A DNA stretch of 64,000 nt from Nostoc sp. TCL26-01 (GTDB taxonomy: Bacteria; Cyanobacteriota; Cyanobacteriia; Cyanobacteriales; Nostocaceae). A program made the translations under genes and the position numbers. The DNA is taken from NCBI RefSeq assembly GCF_013393945.1, contig NZ_CP040297.1, positions 896,001 to 960,000 of the forward strand, written 5' to 3'. Shown here piece after piece: positions 50,927-59,076 of this stretch (position 1 is the first letter of the stretch; each line of letters opens with the position of its first letter). Under the pieces are notes generated by a model. The model ran no database searches, had not been told where the DNA came from, and saw nothing but the letters and a program-made list of their open reading frames with translations.

Positions 50927-52666
50927 TCAAAAATGATGATTATTGGATTTGAAATGACTACGTGAAGCTTGATTACAAATACTAATTTTGTGTCCATTTT
51001 CTTGAATAGTAGCGATCGCTTTAGCCATCATCCGCTTCACAGCTTCATCTCGTTCGTAAAATAAATGGGCTAATATTTCCGAATCCCGGTTTAATCCTGG
51101 TGGAGTCTGGAAGCAAATAGAAAAATCATCAAATACTTGACTAAATTCATCTCTTAGTTCCACATTATTAGGTAACTCACTCATTACGTAGACTTGTAAG
51201 CCGTTTTCTCCTCGCACTAATCCATATTTTGCCATTTCTATTAATACCCGTCGTCCGGCATCGGGAGTATGACAACAGGGCAGCATTAAAATAATATTAG
51301 TTAAACCCATCTCATCTCGTACCCGTTTGATTGCCTGACATTCTAGGGCGAAGCTTTGGCGGTAACTTATAGGATTTTCTGCTTGTGACTCAAACTGTTT
51401 AACATTAAAATCAGAGAGGAAAACAGCTATAGTTTTAGGATAAAAAGCAGCTGCGATCGCTCCCAGACTTTGAGCTAGTTGATCAACAAAAAACTCGACT
51501 TTATCTTCATCATTAGCTGTTAAATCAACACTTAAGTCAAAAGCTGCTTCGGGGCTACCCAGATTGATCATAATTTGGGTACGTTTACTGGGTATTTTCT
51601 CTAAAAAAAAATCCTGGATATCGACATTTTTTGTCTGATGCAACTGAACTTTTCCTGAACTTGCTTGGACGATAAAAAGTTCATTACTGACACCATCTTT
51701 AGCCCATGCAATATCCATCGGTGTATAAACACCATGCACTTGAGAATAGTGTTCTTCAATGATGCAAGCCCAGTGTGCTAGTTGCAGAATTTCTTCATCA
51801 TTGAGGGTAAATTCTTGCCTCGCTGGAGGTGTAATAGAGCCATTTACCTCATCAACTATCTTGACTTGTTGTGTACCTAGTCGCTTGTCAATAATGGGAC
51901 GATATCCCTGTTTTAATGTTGGTTTAAATACTAAATACTCATCGGCGGCGTTAACTGTGCTTAAACTGTAAGCGGTAATTAAAGCAGCATCTTTAAAACC
52001 TGTTTCTGTATCAACAGAGAACATGAAACCAAATGCTGCTAAATCAGAACGCACCATTTTTTGAATACTGATTGATAAAGCAACATTTAATTGATCAAAG
52101 CCATTGATTTGGCGATAAGCAATGTCACTATCAGTAAAAATGGTCGCCAAACATTGATGACAAGCCTCAAGCACAGCTGGTAGCCCTTGGACATTGACAT
52201 ATGTTACTTCTTGACCAGCATCAGATAGATTTTTACCTATAGTACTAGAACCAACGACCACATCTATATTCTTGCTGTATTCTTGGCAGAGGTTAGCGTA
52301 AGCTTGAGCGATCGCTGTTTGTAATTCTATCGGAAAAGGGGTTTGCAATATTAACTGCCTAGCTTGAACACCACATAAGCGCAAATTCTGCCTATCTTTC
52401 ACATCTAAATCAGCAAAGAGCTTTCTTAGTTTTGCTTCTAAACCTGTTGCAGTCATGAAGTATTTATAAGCATATGTAGTTGTCGCAAATCCCATCGGAA
52501 CTTTTACACCTTTGCGTCTTAGCTGTTGAGTTATTTCTCCCAAAGAAGCATTTTTTTCTCCAACTAAAGATATATCTGCAATTCCCACTTGGTTTAAAGG
52601 TAAAACCAAGGGTGCTTCTCTGGCGACTCCCTGTTCTTGATATGGATTTAGCAAGATTTCTACCAT
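50927..52666 (-). CDS. PEP synthase-like protein lacking the phosphohistidine domain (probable pseudoenzyme)
   Basis: The 579-aa protein aligns with phosphoenolpyruvate synthase (usually about 790-820 aa). The N-terminal ATP-grasp part is recognisable (LNQVGIADISLVGEKNASLGEI, VPMGFATTTYAYKYFM, NVALSISIQKMVRSD, MDIAWAKDGVSNELFIVQA), but the VRSSA loop reads VVGSST (Arg to Gly139) and the following loop is shortened. The swivelling phosphohistidine domain with its catalytic G-G-x-T-x-H is absent: about 30 residues join the two halves. The PEP-binding barrel keeps TQIMINLGSPEAAFD, FALECQAIKRVRDEMGLTNI and a Cys in SICNQAS. It has lost the G-F-R-G arginine loop and the N-D-M-T-Q block. Catalysis of pyruvate phosphorylation seems impossible. 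It is first gene of the operon with the stress protein and divergent psbA. Confidence 0.87.
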   Translation of the reverse strand: MVEILLNPYQEQGVAREAPLVLPLNQVGIADISLVGEKNASLGEITQQLRRKGVKVPMGFATTTYAYKYFMTATGLEAKLRKLFADLDVKDRQNLRLCGVQARQLILQTPFPIELQTAIAQAYANLCQEYSKNIDVVVGSSTIGKNLSDAGQEVTYVNVQGLPAVLEACHQCLATIFTDSDIAYRQINGFDQLNVALSISIQKMVRSDLAAFGFMFSVDTETGFKDAALITAYSLSTVNAADEYLVFKPTLKQGYRPIIDKRLGTQQVKIVDEVNGSITPPARQEFTLNDEEILQLAHWACIIEEHYSQVHGVYTPMDIAWAKDGVSNELFIVQASSGKVQLHQTKNVDIQDFFLEKIPSKRTQIMINLGSPEAAFDLSVDLTANDEDKVEFFVDQLAQSLGAIAAAFYPKTIAVFLSDFNVKQFESQAENPISYRQSFALECQAIKRVRDEMGLTNIILMLPCCHTPDAGRRVLIEMAKYGLVRGENGLQVYVMSELPNNVELRDEFSQVFDDFSICFQTPPGLNRDSEILAHLFYERDEAVKRMMAKAIATIQENGHKISICNQASRSHFKSNNHHF

Positions 52667-53040
52667 AACTAATCTGCAAATTTCTGAGATATATATCTCA
52701 CACTTATGTTTATAGAAAGTTAATTTGAGGATCTTGTGAGGATAGAATTTTTAATATATTTGCAAGTAATTACAACAAACTTAGTTGAGAAATATTAAAA
52801 AAAATTGCTCATTATGAGTTTCTTCACAAAATCCTCATATTGCCCAACTATTTTTAAGATAGAAACCCGTGAGGTGAATCACACAACAAGGACATAAAAA
52901 TCTCGATTACCCAACTCTTTAGTCTCTAACCACCACTCTCTTTTTCAATTAAAGATACAAAATTTTCCCCGCTTACACGGTTTGCAAATGAATTTAATGA
53001 TGTAGTACAAACGCTCTTTTGCAAAAGGATTTTAGATATT
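52667..53040. promoter_or_regulatory. Divergent promoter region of the PEP-synthase-like operon
   Basis: These 374 bases have no gene. A perfect 16-bp palindrome TGAGATATATATCTCA at 52685-52700 lies 19 bp upstream of the operon's first ATG, well placed for a repressor site or leader hairpin. The rest is AT-rich. The opposite direction would drive the zinc-ribbon peptide gene at 53041. Confidence 0.5.
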
Positions 53041-53292
53041 ATGATTAGCTGCCCTTGCTGTTCTGGTTTACTTTTACCACACATACGTGGTTCCGAAGTT
53101 CATTGGTTTTGTCGCCACTGCTGGCAAGATATGCCAGTATTCTCTCTACAAACTTCTGTCTCTCTAACTGAAGTCATTACAGGAAAATTGTCTTGCAGAT
53201 TACAAAATCGAGAACAAGCCGATGTCAATAATTACATTGCTAAACGTCACACCATAACTAGATGGAAAGAATTAGAAGATATTCCCGCTTAA
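53041..53292 (+). CDS. Small zinc-ribbon protein
   Basis: The 83-aa protein begins MISCPCCSGLLLPHIRGSEVHWFCRHCWQDMP, two CxxC-type knuckles (Cys4/Cys7 and Cys24/Cys27) about 17 residues apart, with His13 and His21 between: a small zinc ribbon. The remaining 50 residues are polar and uncharacterised. Such peptides are frequent in cyanobacteria, and their partners are unknown. It diverges from the PEP-synthase-like operon. Confidence 0.7.
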   Translation: MISCPCCSGLLLPHIRGSEVHWFCRHCWQDMPVFSLQTSVSLTEVITGKLSCRLQNREQADVNNYIAKRHTITRWKELEDIPA

Positions 53293-53313
53293 TTGCTCAG
53301 TTTGCTTACATAA

Positions 53314-53343
53314 TATAAAACCCCCGAATTAATTCGAGGGCTT
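53314..53343 (-). terminator. Terminator of the DUF4327 gene
   Basis: On the minus strand CCCTCGAATTAATTCGGGGG folds into an almost perfect hairpin and is followed by TTTTATATT. It lies between the ends of two convergent genes and probably ends the DUF4327 transcript. Confidence 0.65.
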
Positions 53344-53420
53344 CTGATATTTTCTTAAATTTTGCATTGAGAAGTTACCCAGGATGCTGTTACTCGAAAT
53401 TTCTACTTTTAATTAAAGTC

Positions 53421-53642
53421 TCAGTCTTCTTCCCAATCTTCGTGACTCAACAAATCAATAATTCTATCTCTGAGTAGAAATTCATTTCTTTCTAACTCTA
53501 GTTCAAATGCTGGCCAGTCGCGATTAGGAATATATCTACAAAGAGTATAGATTGATTGTTGACGGTTAACAAGCCCTTTAGAGATGAGTTGACGTGCTTC
53601 ATCCTTGATAACCTCAATGTCATATTTAACAGCAGTATCCAT
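53421..53642 (-). CDS. DUF4327 family protein
   Basis: The 73-aa protein reads YDIEVIKDEARQLISKGLVNRQQSIYTLCRYIPNRDWPAFELELERNEFLLRDRIIDLL, the full DUF4327 pattern, including the RQQ-I-Y-T-L-C-R-Y-I-P core. The family is restricted to cyanobacteria and has no known function. The single conserved Cys34 could be a redox or metal site. It has its own terminator. Confidence 0.8.
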   Translation of the reverse strand: MDTAVKYDIEVIKDEARQLISKGLVNRQQSIYTLCRYIPNRDWPAFELELERNEFLLRDRIIDLLSHEDWEED

Positions 53643-53915
53643 AGCTAGTTCCTGTGCTTTTGATCAAGGAATTGAGAGTTAAAGCAATAAATAACTTCAC
53701 TCTTCCTTAAACTTATCAAAAAAATGTGAGAAAATTTTGACTATTTAAAACCTTAAAGTATACTCATTTTAATTAAATTTCAACCCTAAGATAGACTCTT
53801 TTTTCCAAAATTTATGTATATCATATGAGCCTGTTGCAAATATGATCTTACAGTTCCCAGGAGTCAGAAAGCTTTCATTATAGAGATGCAATCAACAACT
53901 CTTAACTCAGTCTCC

Positions 53916-55316
53916 TCATTTTTCCGGTAAGTTGCGTGGAGGGATAGTTCTTCCTTCGTAAAATTGTTTTTGTAGTTGACTAAATCCCCACCATGCTGAC
54001 GCAAATATCAGAGGTGTTACTATCTCAAATACAATAGCTGGAACTGATGTCATATCTAAAAACCGAGTCAACAAAGGAGTGCTAGCTAGAGACACAGTTG
54101 CGATAACTCCACTCCAAAACCTGAGTTTCTCTATCTTAGCTAATGCGGCTCGACAACTCGCACACTTGATTGTGTGTGAATAGTATCTTTCTAACAGTTG
54201 TTCTTTGGGTATAGCTGGTAAAAAAGCCTCTCCTAGAAACGGTTCAGCGTTGTAATTATTGACCCACTGGCGTAATTCAAAAACGAAACTGTCGGCTTTG
54301 GTAGGTAAATAGAATGCCTTAGTAAAATTGGAACTACCACCTTTAGCTTGGAGATATCGTTCCTGATAGTGGAGGAAAATTTGGTCGTCTTCTAAAACCC
54401 CATTCTGCCCCAAATGATAATACCAACGAGGTCTTAATTTGATCAAAATCCCTGGTAGTTTAGCAGCAAACTTGAAAGGGAAACGAGCAAACAAACGACA
54501 TTCTCCTTTACGGATAGGGGTAGCATAAACAACAGTCAGGATTCTGCCCCGTTCAGCATTGATATCATGCCACATTAAACTAGGCGCTACAAAAGTTGTC
54601 GATAATTCTCCTGATTGTCCAGGTTGGATTCCTTGTTGCCAAACACCCTTAAAACCGTGTTTTCCAGATTTAACTACCTCCAGTTCCAAAGCAGAAGCAT
54701 TTTTCCGATTGCCCACAGTGCGATGATGGGTGTATGCTACATGACTAGGGTCAAGGATATTTTCTAAAAGTGTTAGTGCATCATAAGGTACATCTCTAAA
54801 AGTATTAATTACAACCCACCCATCAGGAGATTCTACTAACGGTGCAATTAGTGGGACTTTAGTTTTAGCAGCGTTTTCTGGATTACCAACATAAACAAAC
54901 AATAATCCTTGCTGTTCGGTAGTTGGGAATGACAAAGCACAAGCACGTTGAGAAGTCTGGGCTTGTGCGCCTTCTGGCTGCTGGGGTATATGCTGACAAT
55001 TACCATCACCAGTAAAAGTCCAACCATGATAAGGACACTCTAACAGCCCATCCTGATTAATTCTGCCTTCAGAGAGTGGCGCTAGACGATGAGGACACTC
55101 ATCAGCAAATACTTGCCATGACTGAGATTGCTGATCCCACCAAATAACAATATCTTTATTCAACAGCGTAAAAGCAGTTGGTTTTAATTTATCTAAATCT
55201 TCTAGATAATGAACAGGATACCAAGCTTCATGCCAATCAAAACTATAGGGATCATTACCACCAGGTAATATCTCCTCTACAGAACTATTTTCTAGAATAT
55301 GTGTGGTTTCTAACAT
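53916..55316 (-). CDS. Rieske oxygenase of the pheophorbide a oxygenase (PAO/TIC55/CAO-like) family
   Basis: The 466-aa protein has a Rieske [2Fe-2S] site C-x-H…C-x2-H: Cys74/His76 in CPHRLAPLSEGRI and Cys94/His97 in CPYHGW. The mononuclear iron motif N-x2-D-x2-H-x4-H follows in LLENILDPSHVAYTH (Asn186, Asp189, His192, His197). A PAO-type C-terminal part has CASC (about 388-391), the CxxC redox pair of PAO/TIC55 proteins, and two membrane helices near the end (about 401-445). Relatives open chlorophyll-derived rings or hydroxylate breakdown products. It is separate from, but only 1.2 kb from, the divergent psbA operon. Substrate not predictable. Confidence 0.88.
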   Translation of the reverse strand: MLETTHILENSSVEEILPGGNDPYSFDWHEAWYPVHYLEDLDKLKPTAFTLLNKDIVIWWDQQSQSWQVFADECPHRLAPLSEGRINQDGLLECPYHGWTFTGDGNCQHIPQQPEGAQAQTSQRACALSFPTTEQQGLLFVYVGNPENAAKTKVPLIAPLVESPDGWVVINTFRDVPYDALTLLENILDPSHVAYTHHRTVGNRKNASALELEVVKSGKHGFKGVWQQGIQPGQSGELSTTFVAPSLMWHDINAERGRILTVVYATPIRKGECRLFARFPFKFAAKLPGILIKLRPRWYYHLGQNGVLEDDQIFLHYQERYLQAKGGSSNFTKAFYLPTKADSFVFELRQWVNNYNAEPFLGEAFLPAIPKEQLLERYYSHTIKCASCRAALAKIEKLRFWSGVIATVSLASTPLLTRFLDMTSVPAIVFEIVTPLIFASAWWGFSQLQKQFYEGRTIPPRNLPEK

Positions 55317-55394
55317 AGTCTTAATTTGTAAATCTTCATTATGATTATTTACACAAAAATATATCCAGTCTTACACCTTGGATAAGTAAAGCCT

Positions 55395-55649
55395 TTATCC
55401 CCTATCTCCTATTCCCTTTTCTCTGGTATAACTGTCTAAAACACCACTGCGAACCATCAGTTGTGGCCATATCAACAAAAAAAAGCCCATCCAAATAAAT
55501 ACAGGAATGGCAATCACAACAGTTAGCCAGATAATTTTCAACAGTAACCAGCTACCACCAATTAAAGTAAAACCTGTTAGTAAAATTGACCAAGGCTGAC
55601 ACCACCAAGGTTTATAATCCCAAGGATTGAGAGGCTTTTGCTCAGACAT
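55395..55649 (-). CDS. Small membrane protein (DUF6737-like)
   Basis: The 84-aa protein starts MSEQKPLNPWDYKPWWCQPW, an N-terminal signature I associate with a small cyanobacterial family (DUF6737-like). It then has two hydrophobic helices (about 22-40, 44-65). The C-terminal end (YTREKGIGDRG) is read from spacer repeat sequence (TATCTCCTATTCCC) and may be variable. It lies upstream of the Rieske gene on the same strand, 78 bp apart, and could be co-transcribed. Confidence 0.65.
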   Translation of the reverse strand: MSEQKPLNPWDYKPWWCQPWSILLTGFTLIGGSWLLLKIIWLTVVIAIPVFIWMGFFLLIWPQLMVRSGVLDSYTREKGIGDRG

Positions 55650-55699
55650 AAAGCTCTATGAATATTTTAACTTGCTTTTCCCAACCTATTATCAGTTGT

Positions 55700-56185
55700 T
55701 TAACTTCTCCGTCTCAACTGTTCCCTCCATTCTTCCAAAGAAATATATTTATTCTCAATTACATCTAAAGCTTCAATCACTCCACTAGACTTGGAGACAC
55801 GAAACCAGTAAATTGTTGTGTTGTGATCTGGTTCATCTTCAAATATCCTAACTTGGTAGTAAGGCTGTTCTGGTGTAGGCAAACCATCGACAATTGCTGC
55901 TACTTTGATAGTTCCCCTAGATAATTTTTTGATTTCTCTGGCTTTGCGTTGTACTTGGGGTAGCTGCCAGACTAAGTTCAGGGCTGTTTTTTCGTCAATT
56001 TCTTTGGTAGTTGATGAAATATTGACTTTTGTCGTTTCTTCTATTCCAGCTAGTAATTGCGAGTAAGCTAACTCCTTTTTTTCTGGCTTTTGAACAATTT
56101 GAGTTATGGGACTTGCCCCTGCTATGTGTGCTGCCACTCCTACCAGCACAGTAGTCATGAGAGGATACCAAATAATTCTTTTCAT
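55700..56185 (-). CDS. Secreted hypothetical protein
   Basis: From ATG 56185 (MKRIIWYPLMTTVLVGVAAHIAGA) the product is 161 aa with a signal peptide. The mature part has a conserved-looking block TALNLVWQLPQVQRKAREIKKLSRGTIKVAAIVDGLPTPEQPYYQVRIFEDEPDHNTTIYWFRVSKSSGVIEALD, which resembles PepSY-like or lipoprotein-type folds. A longer frame to 56299 would put 38 residues before the signal and is rejected. No named family is assigned. Confidence 0.65.
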   Translation of the reverse strand: MKRIIWYPLMTTVLVGVAAHIAGASPITQIVQKPEKKELAYSQLLAGIEETTKVNISSTTKEIDEKTALNLVWQLPQVQRKAREIKKLSRGTIKVAAIVDGLPTPEQPYYQVRIFEDEPDHNTTIYWFRVSKSSGVIEALDVIENKYISLEEWREQLRRRS

Positions 56186-56716
56186 CCTGCTATCCTTAAG
56201 GATTGTTGTGATACTTACAGTTGTTAAATTTGTTTTCACTTTTATATTTACAAATTTTAATACAAAACCTGTCATGAATGATGATTTAGTCTCACACACT
56301 CATAAAACTTCCCCATCAAGAGATAAAAGTAATAATTAGTACTCATTTGAGTATCGTAAAAATACTGTTAAATTCTCTCAGTACAACATTTACTGAATTT
56401 ATCACTATGAACTGTAGTAACACTCTGCGTCCCTCCGCATGAAAAAAAGCCCCCAACAGATACCAAATCAGAGTAAGTAACTAATTGTAACAGTTAATGC
56501 TAGAATCCCCCGTGTATAATTTATGGCGTTATACTATATGGCTAGTAAAAAATACGAGTAGCTAACTACATGAATGATCTTGAATTAGTAGTCTGCTGGG
56601 AAAATTAGCCACAGGAGTTGTATTCGTTTAACGGTGTTGCTTGCATCAGATGGTCAAGTCATCGAAAAATTCTGAAGCAGTAATACTTAACCCTCATTAC
56701 CCAAGGAGATCCATCC
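56186..56716. other. Gene-free spacer with promoter-like sequence
   Basis: There is no gene in 531 bases between divergent genes. Around 56512-56540 AT-rich tracts (TGTATAATTT, GTTATACTAT) resemble -10 boxes for the + strand gene. A clear ribosome site (AAGGAG, 56702-56707) precedes its ATG. Confidence 0.55.
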
Positions 56717-57484
56717 ATGCCAGATTCCGCACTAGAATTTGCTAGTTTAGAAAAGTTTCAGTCTAGTAATAACACAGTTAAACTAACTGAAGTTGATACT
56801 GATACTATTAAAGAAGTTCAAACTTTACTTAATAAAAAAGGGTTGTATAAAGATGATATTGATGGAGTAGTTGGCGATTTAACCAAAAAAGCATTTGCAG
56901 AATTTAAAGAAAGTGTTTGGTTAGATTCACCAGAATTATTGGGGCCGACTACTGCTGCTACCTTGCTAGAGATTGCAGAAGATCATCAAACAATAGAAGA
57001 ACAAACTCAAAAACTAGCTCCTATCCCAACATCAACATTAGGTACTAAAACTGGCAGGACTTTAAAGTTAGTTACTGGAGAAACAGTTTACCAAAACGAA
57101 CTAATTGTACCTGGTATTCCTCTAACATGGGGAGAATTTACCAATGGATGCGATCCAGCCAGAACTCCAGAGTCAAAAGCAATTATTAATAATATTATCA
57201 AAGCAACTAAAGGCTTTGGTAAAATTCGTGATAAATACGACAGTCCTCTTTCTATTAATTCTGGCTATCGTCCACCTAGCGTCAATAGACGAGTTGGTGG
57301 TGCGCGGTTTTCTCAACATATTAATGGACTAGCAATTGATATTTGTCCTGTGGATGGAAACTTTAGCAAGCTATTACAAATTTGCCGGGCTTCTGATTGT
57401 ACAGGGTTAGGAAGAGGAATGCACAGAGGCTTTATTCATTGCGATTGGCGTTCAGGTGGTAGGGTAGTATTTGACTATCCTTAA
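56717..57484 (+). CDS. M15-family D,D-peptidase with N-terminal peptidoglycan-binding-like domain
   Basis: The 255-aa protein has an N-terminal helical domain (IKEVQTLLNKKGLYKDDIDGVVGDLTKKAFAEFKE, about 30-65) of the peptidoglycan-binding type. The C-terminal domain is of the M15A/D-Ala-D-Ala carboxypeptidase fold: INSGYRPPSVNRRVGGARFSQHINGLAIDI (zinc ligands His in SQH and Asp in AIDI) and GFIHCDWRSGG (His). No signal peptide is evident, which is odd for a wall enzyme and also fits phage-type endolysins. It is followed by a strong terminator. Confidence 0.82.
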   Translation: MPDSALEFASLEKFQSSNNTVKLTEVDTDTIKEVQTLLNKKGLYKDDIDGVVGDLTKKAFAEFKESVWLDSPELLGPTTAATLLEIAEDHQTIEEQTQKLAPIPTSTLGTKTGRTLKLVTGETVYQNELIVPGIPLTWGEFTNGCDPARTPESKAIINNIIKATKGFGKIRDKYDSPLSINSGYRPPSVNRRVGGARFSQHINGLAIDICPVDGNFSKLLQICRASDCTGLGRGMHRGFIHCDWRSGGRVVFDYP

Positions 57485-57523
57485 TTTATCTGACATACAT
57501 TCACAATTAAATATTGTGCTAAC

Positions 57524-57564
57524 TGAAGTTATGAATTACCGCAAATTTTCATAACTTCATTTTT
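57524..57564 (+). terminator. Strong Rho-independent terminator
   Basis: TGAAGTTATGAA (57524-57535) and TTCATAACTTCA (57548-57559) form a perfect 12-bp stem followed by TTTTTAT. It ends the M15 peptidase transcript. Confidence 0.8.
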
Positions 57565-57568
57565 ATGT

Positions 57569-58168
57569 CTACTTGGATTTATGCTCTTGAATGAGATGGA
57601 TAATTGAGGGTATTAAAGAAACAAGAATAATTAATCCGATGATTGGCAATAAATATTTATCTACTTGTTCTGGCGGCAGAGATTTACCCAGGAAGAACCC
57701 TAACAAGGTAATACCAAATGTCCAAACCAAGCCACCGATTAAATTGTAAAACATAAACGTCCGATACTGCATAGAACCAACACCAGCGACAATTGGGGCG
57801 AAAGTTCTGACAATTGGCACAAATCTTGCTAAAACAATAGTTTTCTTGCCATGCTGTTGATAGAATTTTTGGGTTTTGACAATATGCTTTTTCTGAAATA
57901 ACCAAGAATCTTCTTTTTGAAATAATCTTCTGCCAAATCGGTATCCAGTAGTATAACCAACGTTATCACCGAGAACAGCGCAAATAAAAGCACCAATAAT
58001 TAAAATCCAGATATTTAATAAATTCTGGGATGCGACAAATCCGGCTGTAAATAATAAACTATCACCGGGTAAGAAAAAACCAATCAACAAACCAGATTCA
58101 GCAAAGATAATTCCCCACACCCCGAAGTATCCCAATGATTTGATTATTTGTGGTAAATCAAAACTCAT
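57569..58168 (-). CDS. DedA family membrane protein
   Basis: The 199-aa protein has the DedA/SNARE-associated pattern: GVWGIIFAESGLLIGFFLPGDSLLFTAGFVA (F/Y-x-E-x-x-G…PGD), GDNVGYTTGYRFGRR, and ARFVPIVRTFAPIVAGVGSMQYRTF, with four to five membrane helices. Members are proposed lipid-carrier (undecaprenyl-phosphate) flippases or membrane-homeostasis transporters. It is convergent with the M15 peptidase gene across a terminator. Confidence 0.9.
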   Translation of the reverse strand: MSFDLPQIIKSLGYFGVWGIIFAESGLLIGFFLPGDSLLFTAGFVASQNLLNIWILIIGAFICAVLGDNVGYTTGYRFGRRLFQKEDSWLFQKKHIVKTQKFYQQHGKKTIVLARFVPIVRTFAPIVAGVGSMQYRTFMFYNLIGGLVWTFGITLLGFFLGKSLPPEQVDKYLLPIIGLIILVSLIPSIIHLIQEHKSK

Positions 58169-58289
58169 AAAATCTCACAGATTCAACAATGTGCATACAA
58201 TATCTTAGCTTGAGTATTTTGTGAGAATAATTAATATGATTAAGATTATGTCAAGTTATTGAGTGGTAAGTGTTAGATACGGGTGTGAT

Positions 58290-59072
58290 ATGCAAAGATA
58301 CTGGAAAGTACTGAGACTATTTTGGACAGCTGCGATCGCGGCTGAGTTGGAGTATCGAATTAACTTCCTCATTGCTACCCTCAGCAGCTTGGGTAATCTC
58401 GCTGGCAGTTTATTTGGATTATTCTTATTTTATGGTAACGGCTATACCTTTACTGGCTGGTCATGGGAAGCAGCTTTAATCGTATTGGGAATTTTTACCC
58501 TATTACAAGGCTTTTCTGCCACTTTCCTTGCACCCAATCTTAACCGCATTGTGGGTCATGTGCAGAATGGGACTCTAGATTTTGTCTTACTTAAACCAAT
58601 TCGTAGTCAATTTTGGCTGTCTACTCATACCTTATCACCGTGGGGGCTACCAGATTTAATCTTTGGTAGTATCGTTATTGGCTACGCAGGTAAACGCCTA
58701 GGGTTGGGAATCAACGATTACTTACTCAGTCTATTGCCTTTGTTATGTGGGTTCTTAATTCTCTACAGCCTTTGGTTTATGTTGGGGGCTACTAGCATCT
58801 GGTTTGTCAAAATCTACAATGTGACTGAGGTATTGCGGGGTTTACTAGAAGCTGGTAGATATCCGATGATAGCCTACCCCGCAGCTTACCGTTTTTTCTT
58901 CACTTTTATTGTCCCAGTCACATTTTTAACTACAGTTCCAGCAGAAATCATGCTAGGGAGAGTGCAAATCAATTGGTTAATTGGTGCGTTTGTGCTAGCA
59001 GTAGTATTGTTTTTAGTTGCTAGTTGGTTTTGGCGGTTCGCTTTGCGATTTTATACTAGTGCTTCTAGTTAA
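58290..59072 (+). CDS. ABC-2-type transporter permease
   Basis: From ATG 58290 (MQRYWKVLRLFWTAAIAAELEYRINF) the product is 260 aa with six hydrophobic segments and the PIRSQFWL cytoplasmic loop of the DUF990/ABC-2 permease family, which pairs with separately encoded ATPases in cyanobacteria. No ATPase lies next to it. An upstream GTG at 58263 would add nine residues. It is convergent with glcD, with four bases between the ends. Confidence 0.82.
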   Translation: MQRYWKVLRLFWTAAIAAELEYRINFLIATLSSLGNLAGSLFGLFLFYGNGYTFTGWSWEAALIVLGIFTLLQGFSATFLAPNLNRIVGHVQNGTLDFVLLKPIRSQFWLSTHTLSPWGLPDLIFGSIVIGYAGKRLGLGINDYLLSLLPLLCGFLILYSLWFMLGATSIWFVKIYNVTEVLRGLLEAGRYPMIAYPAAYRFFFTFIVPVTFLTTVPAEIMLGRVQINWLIGAFVLAVVLFLVASWFWRFALRFYTSASS

Positions 59073-59076
59073 GTTT

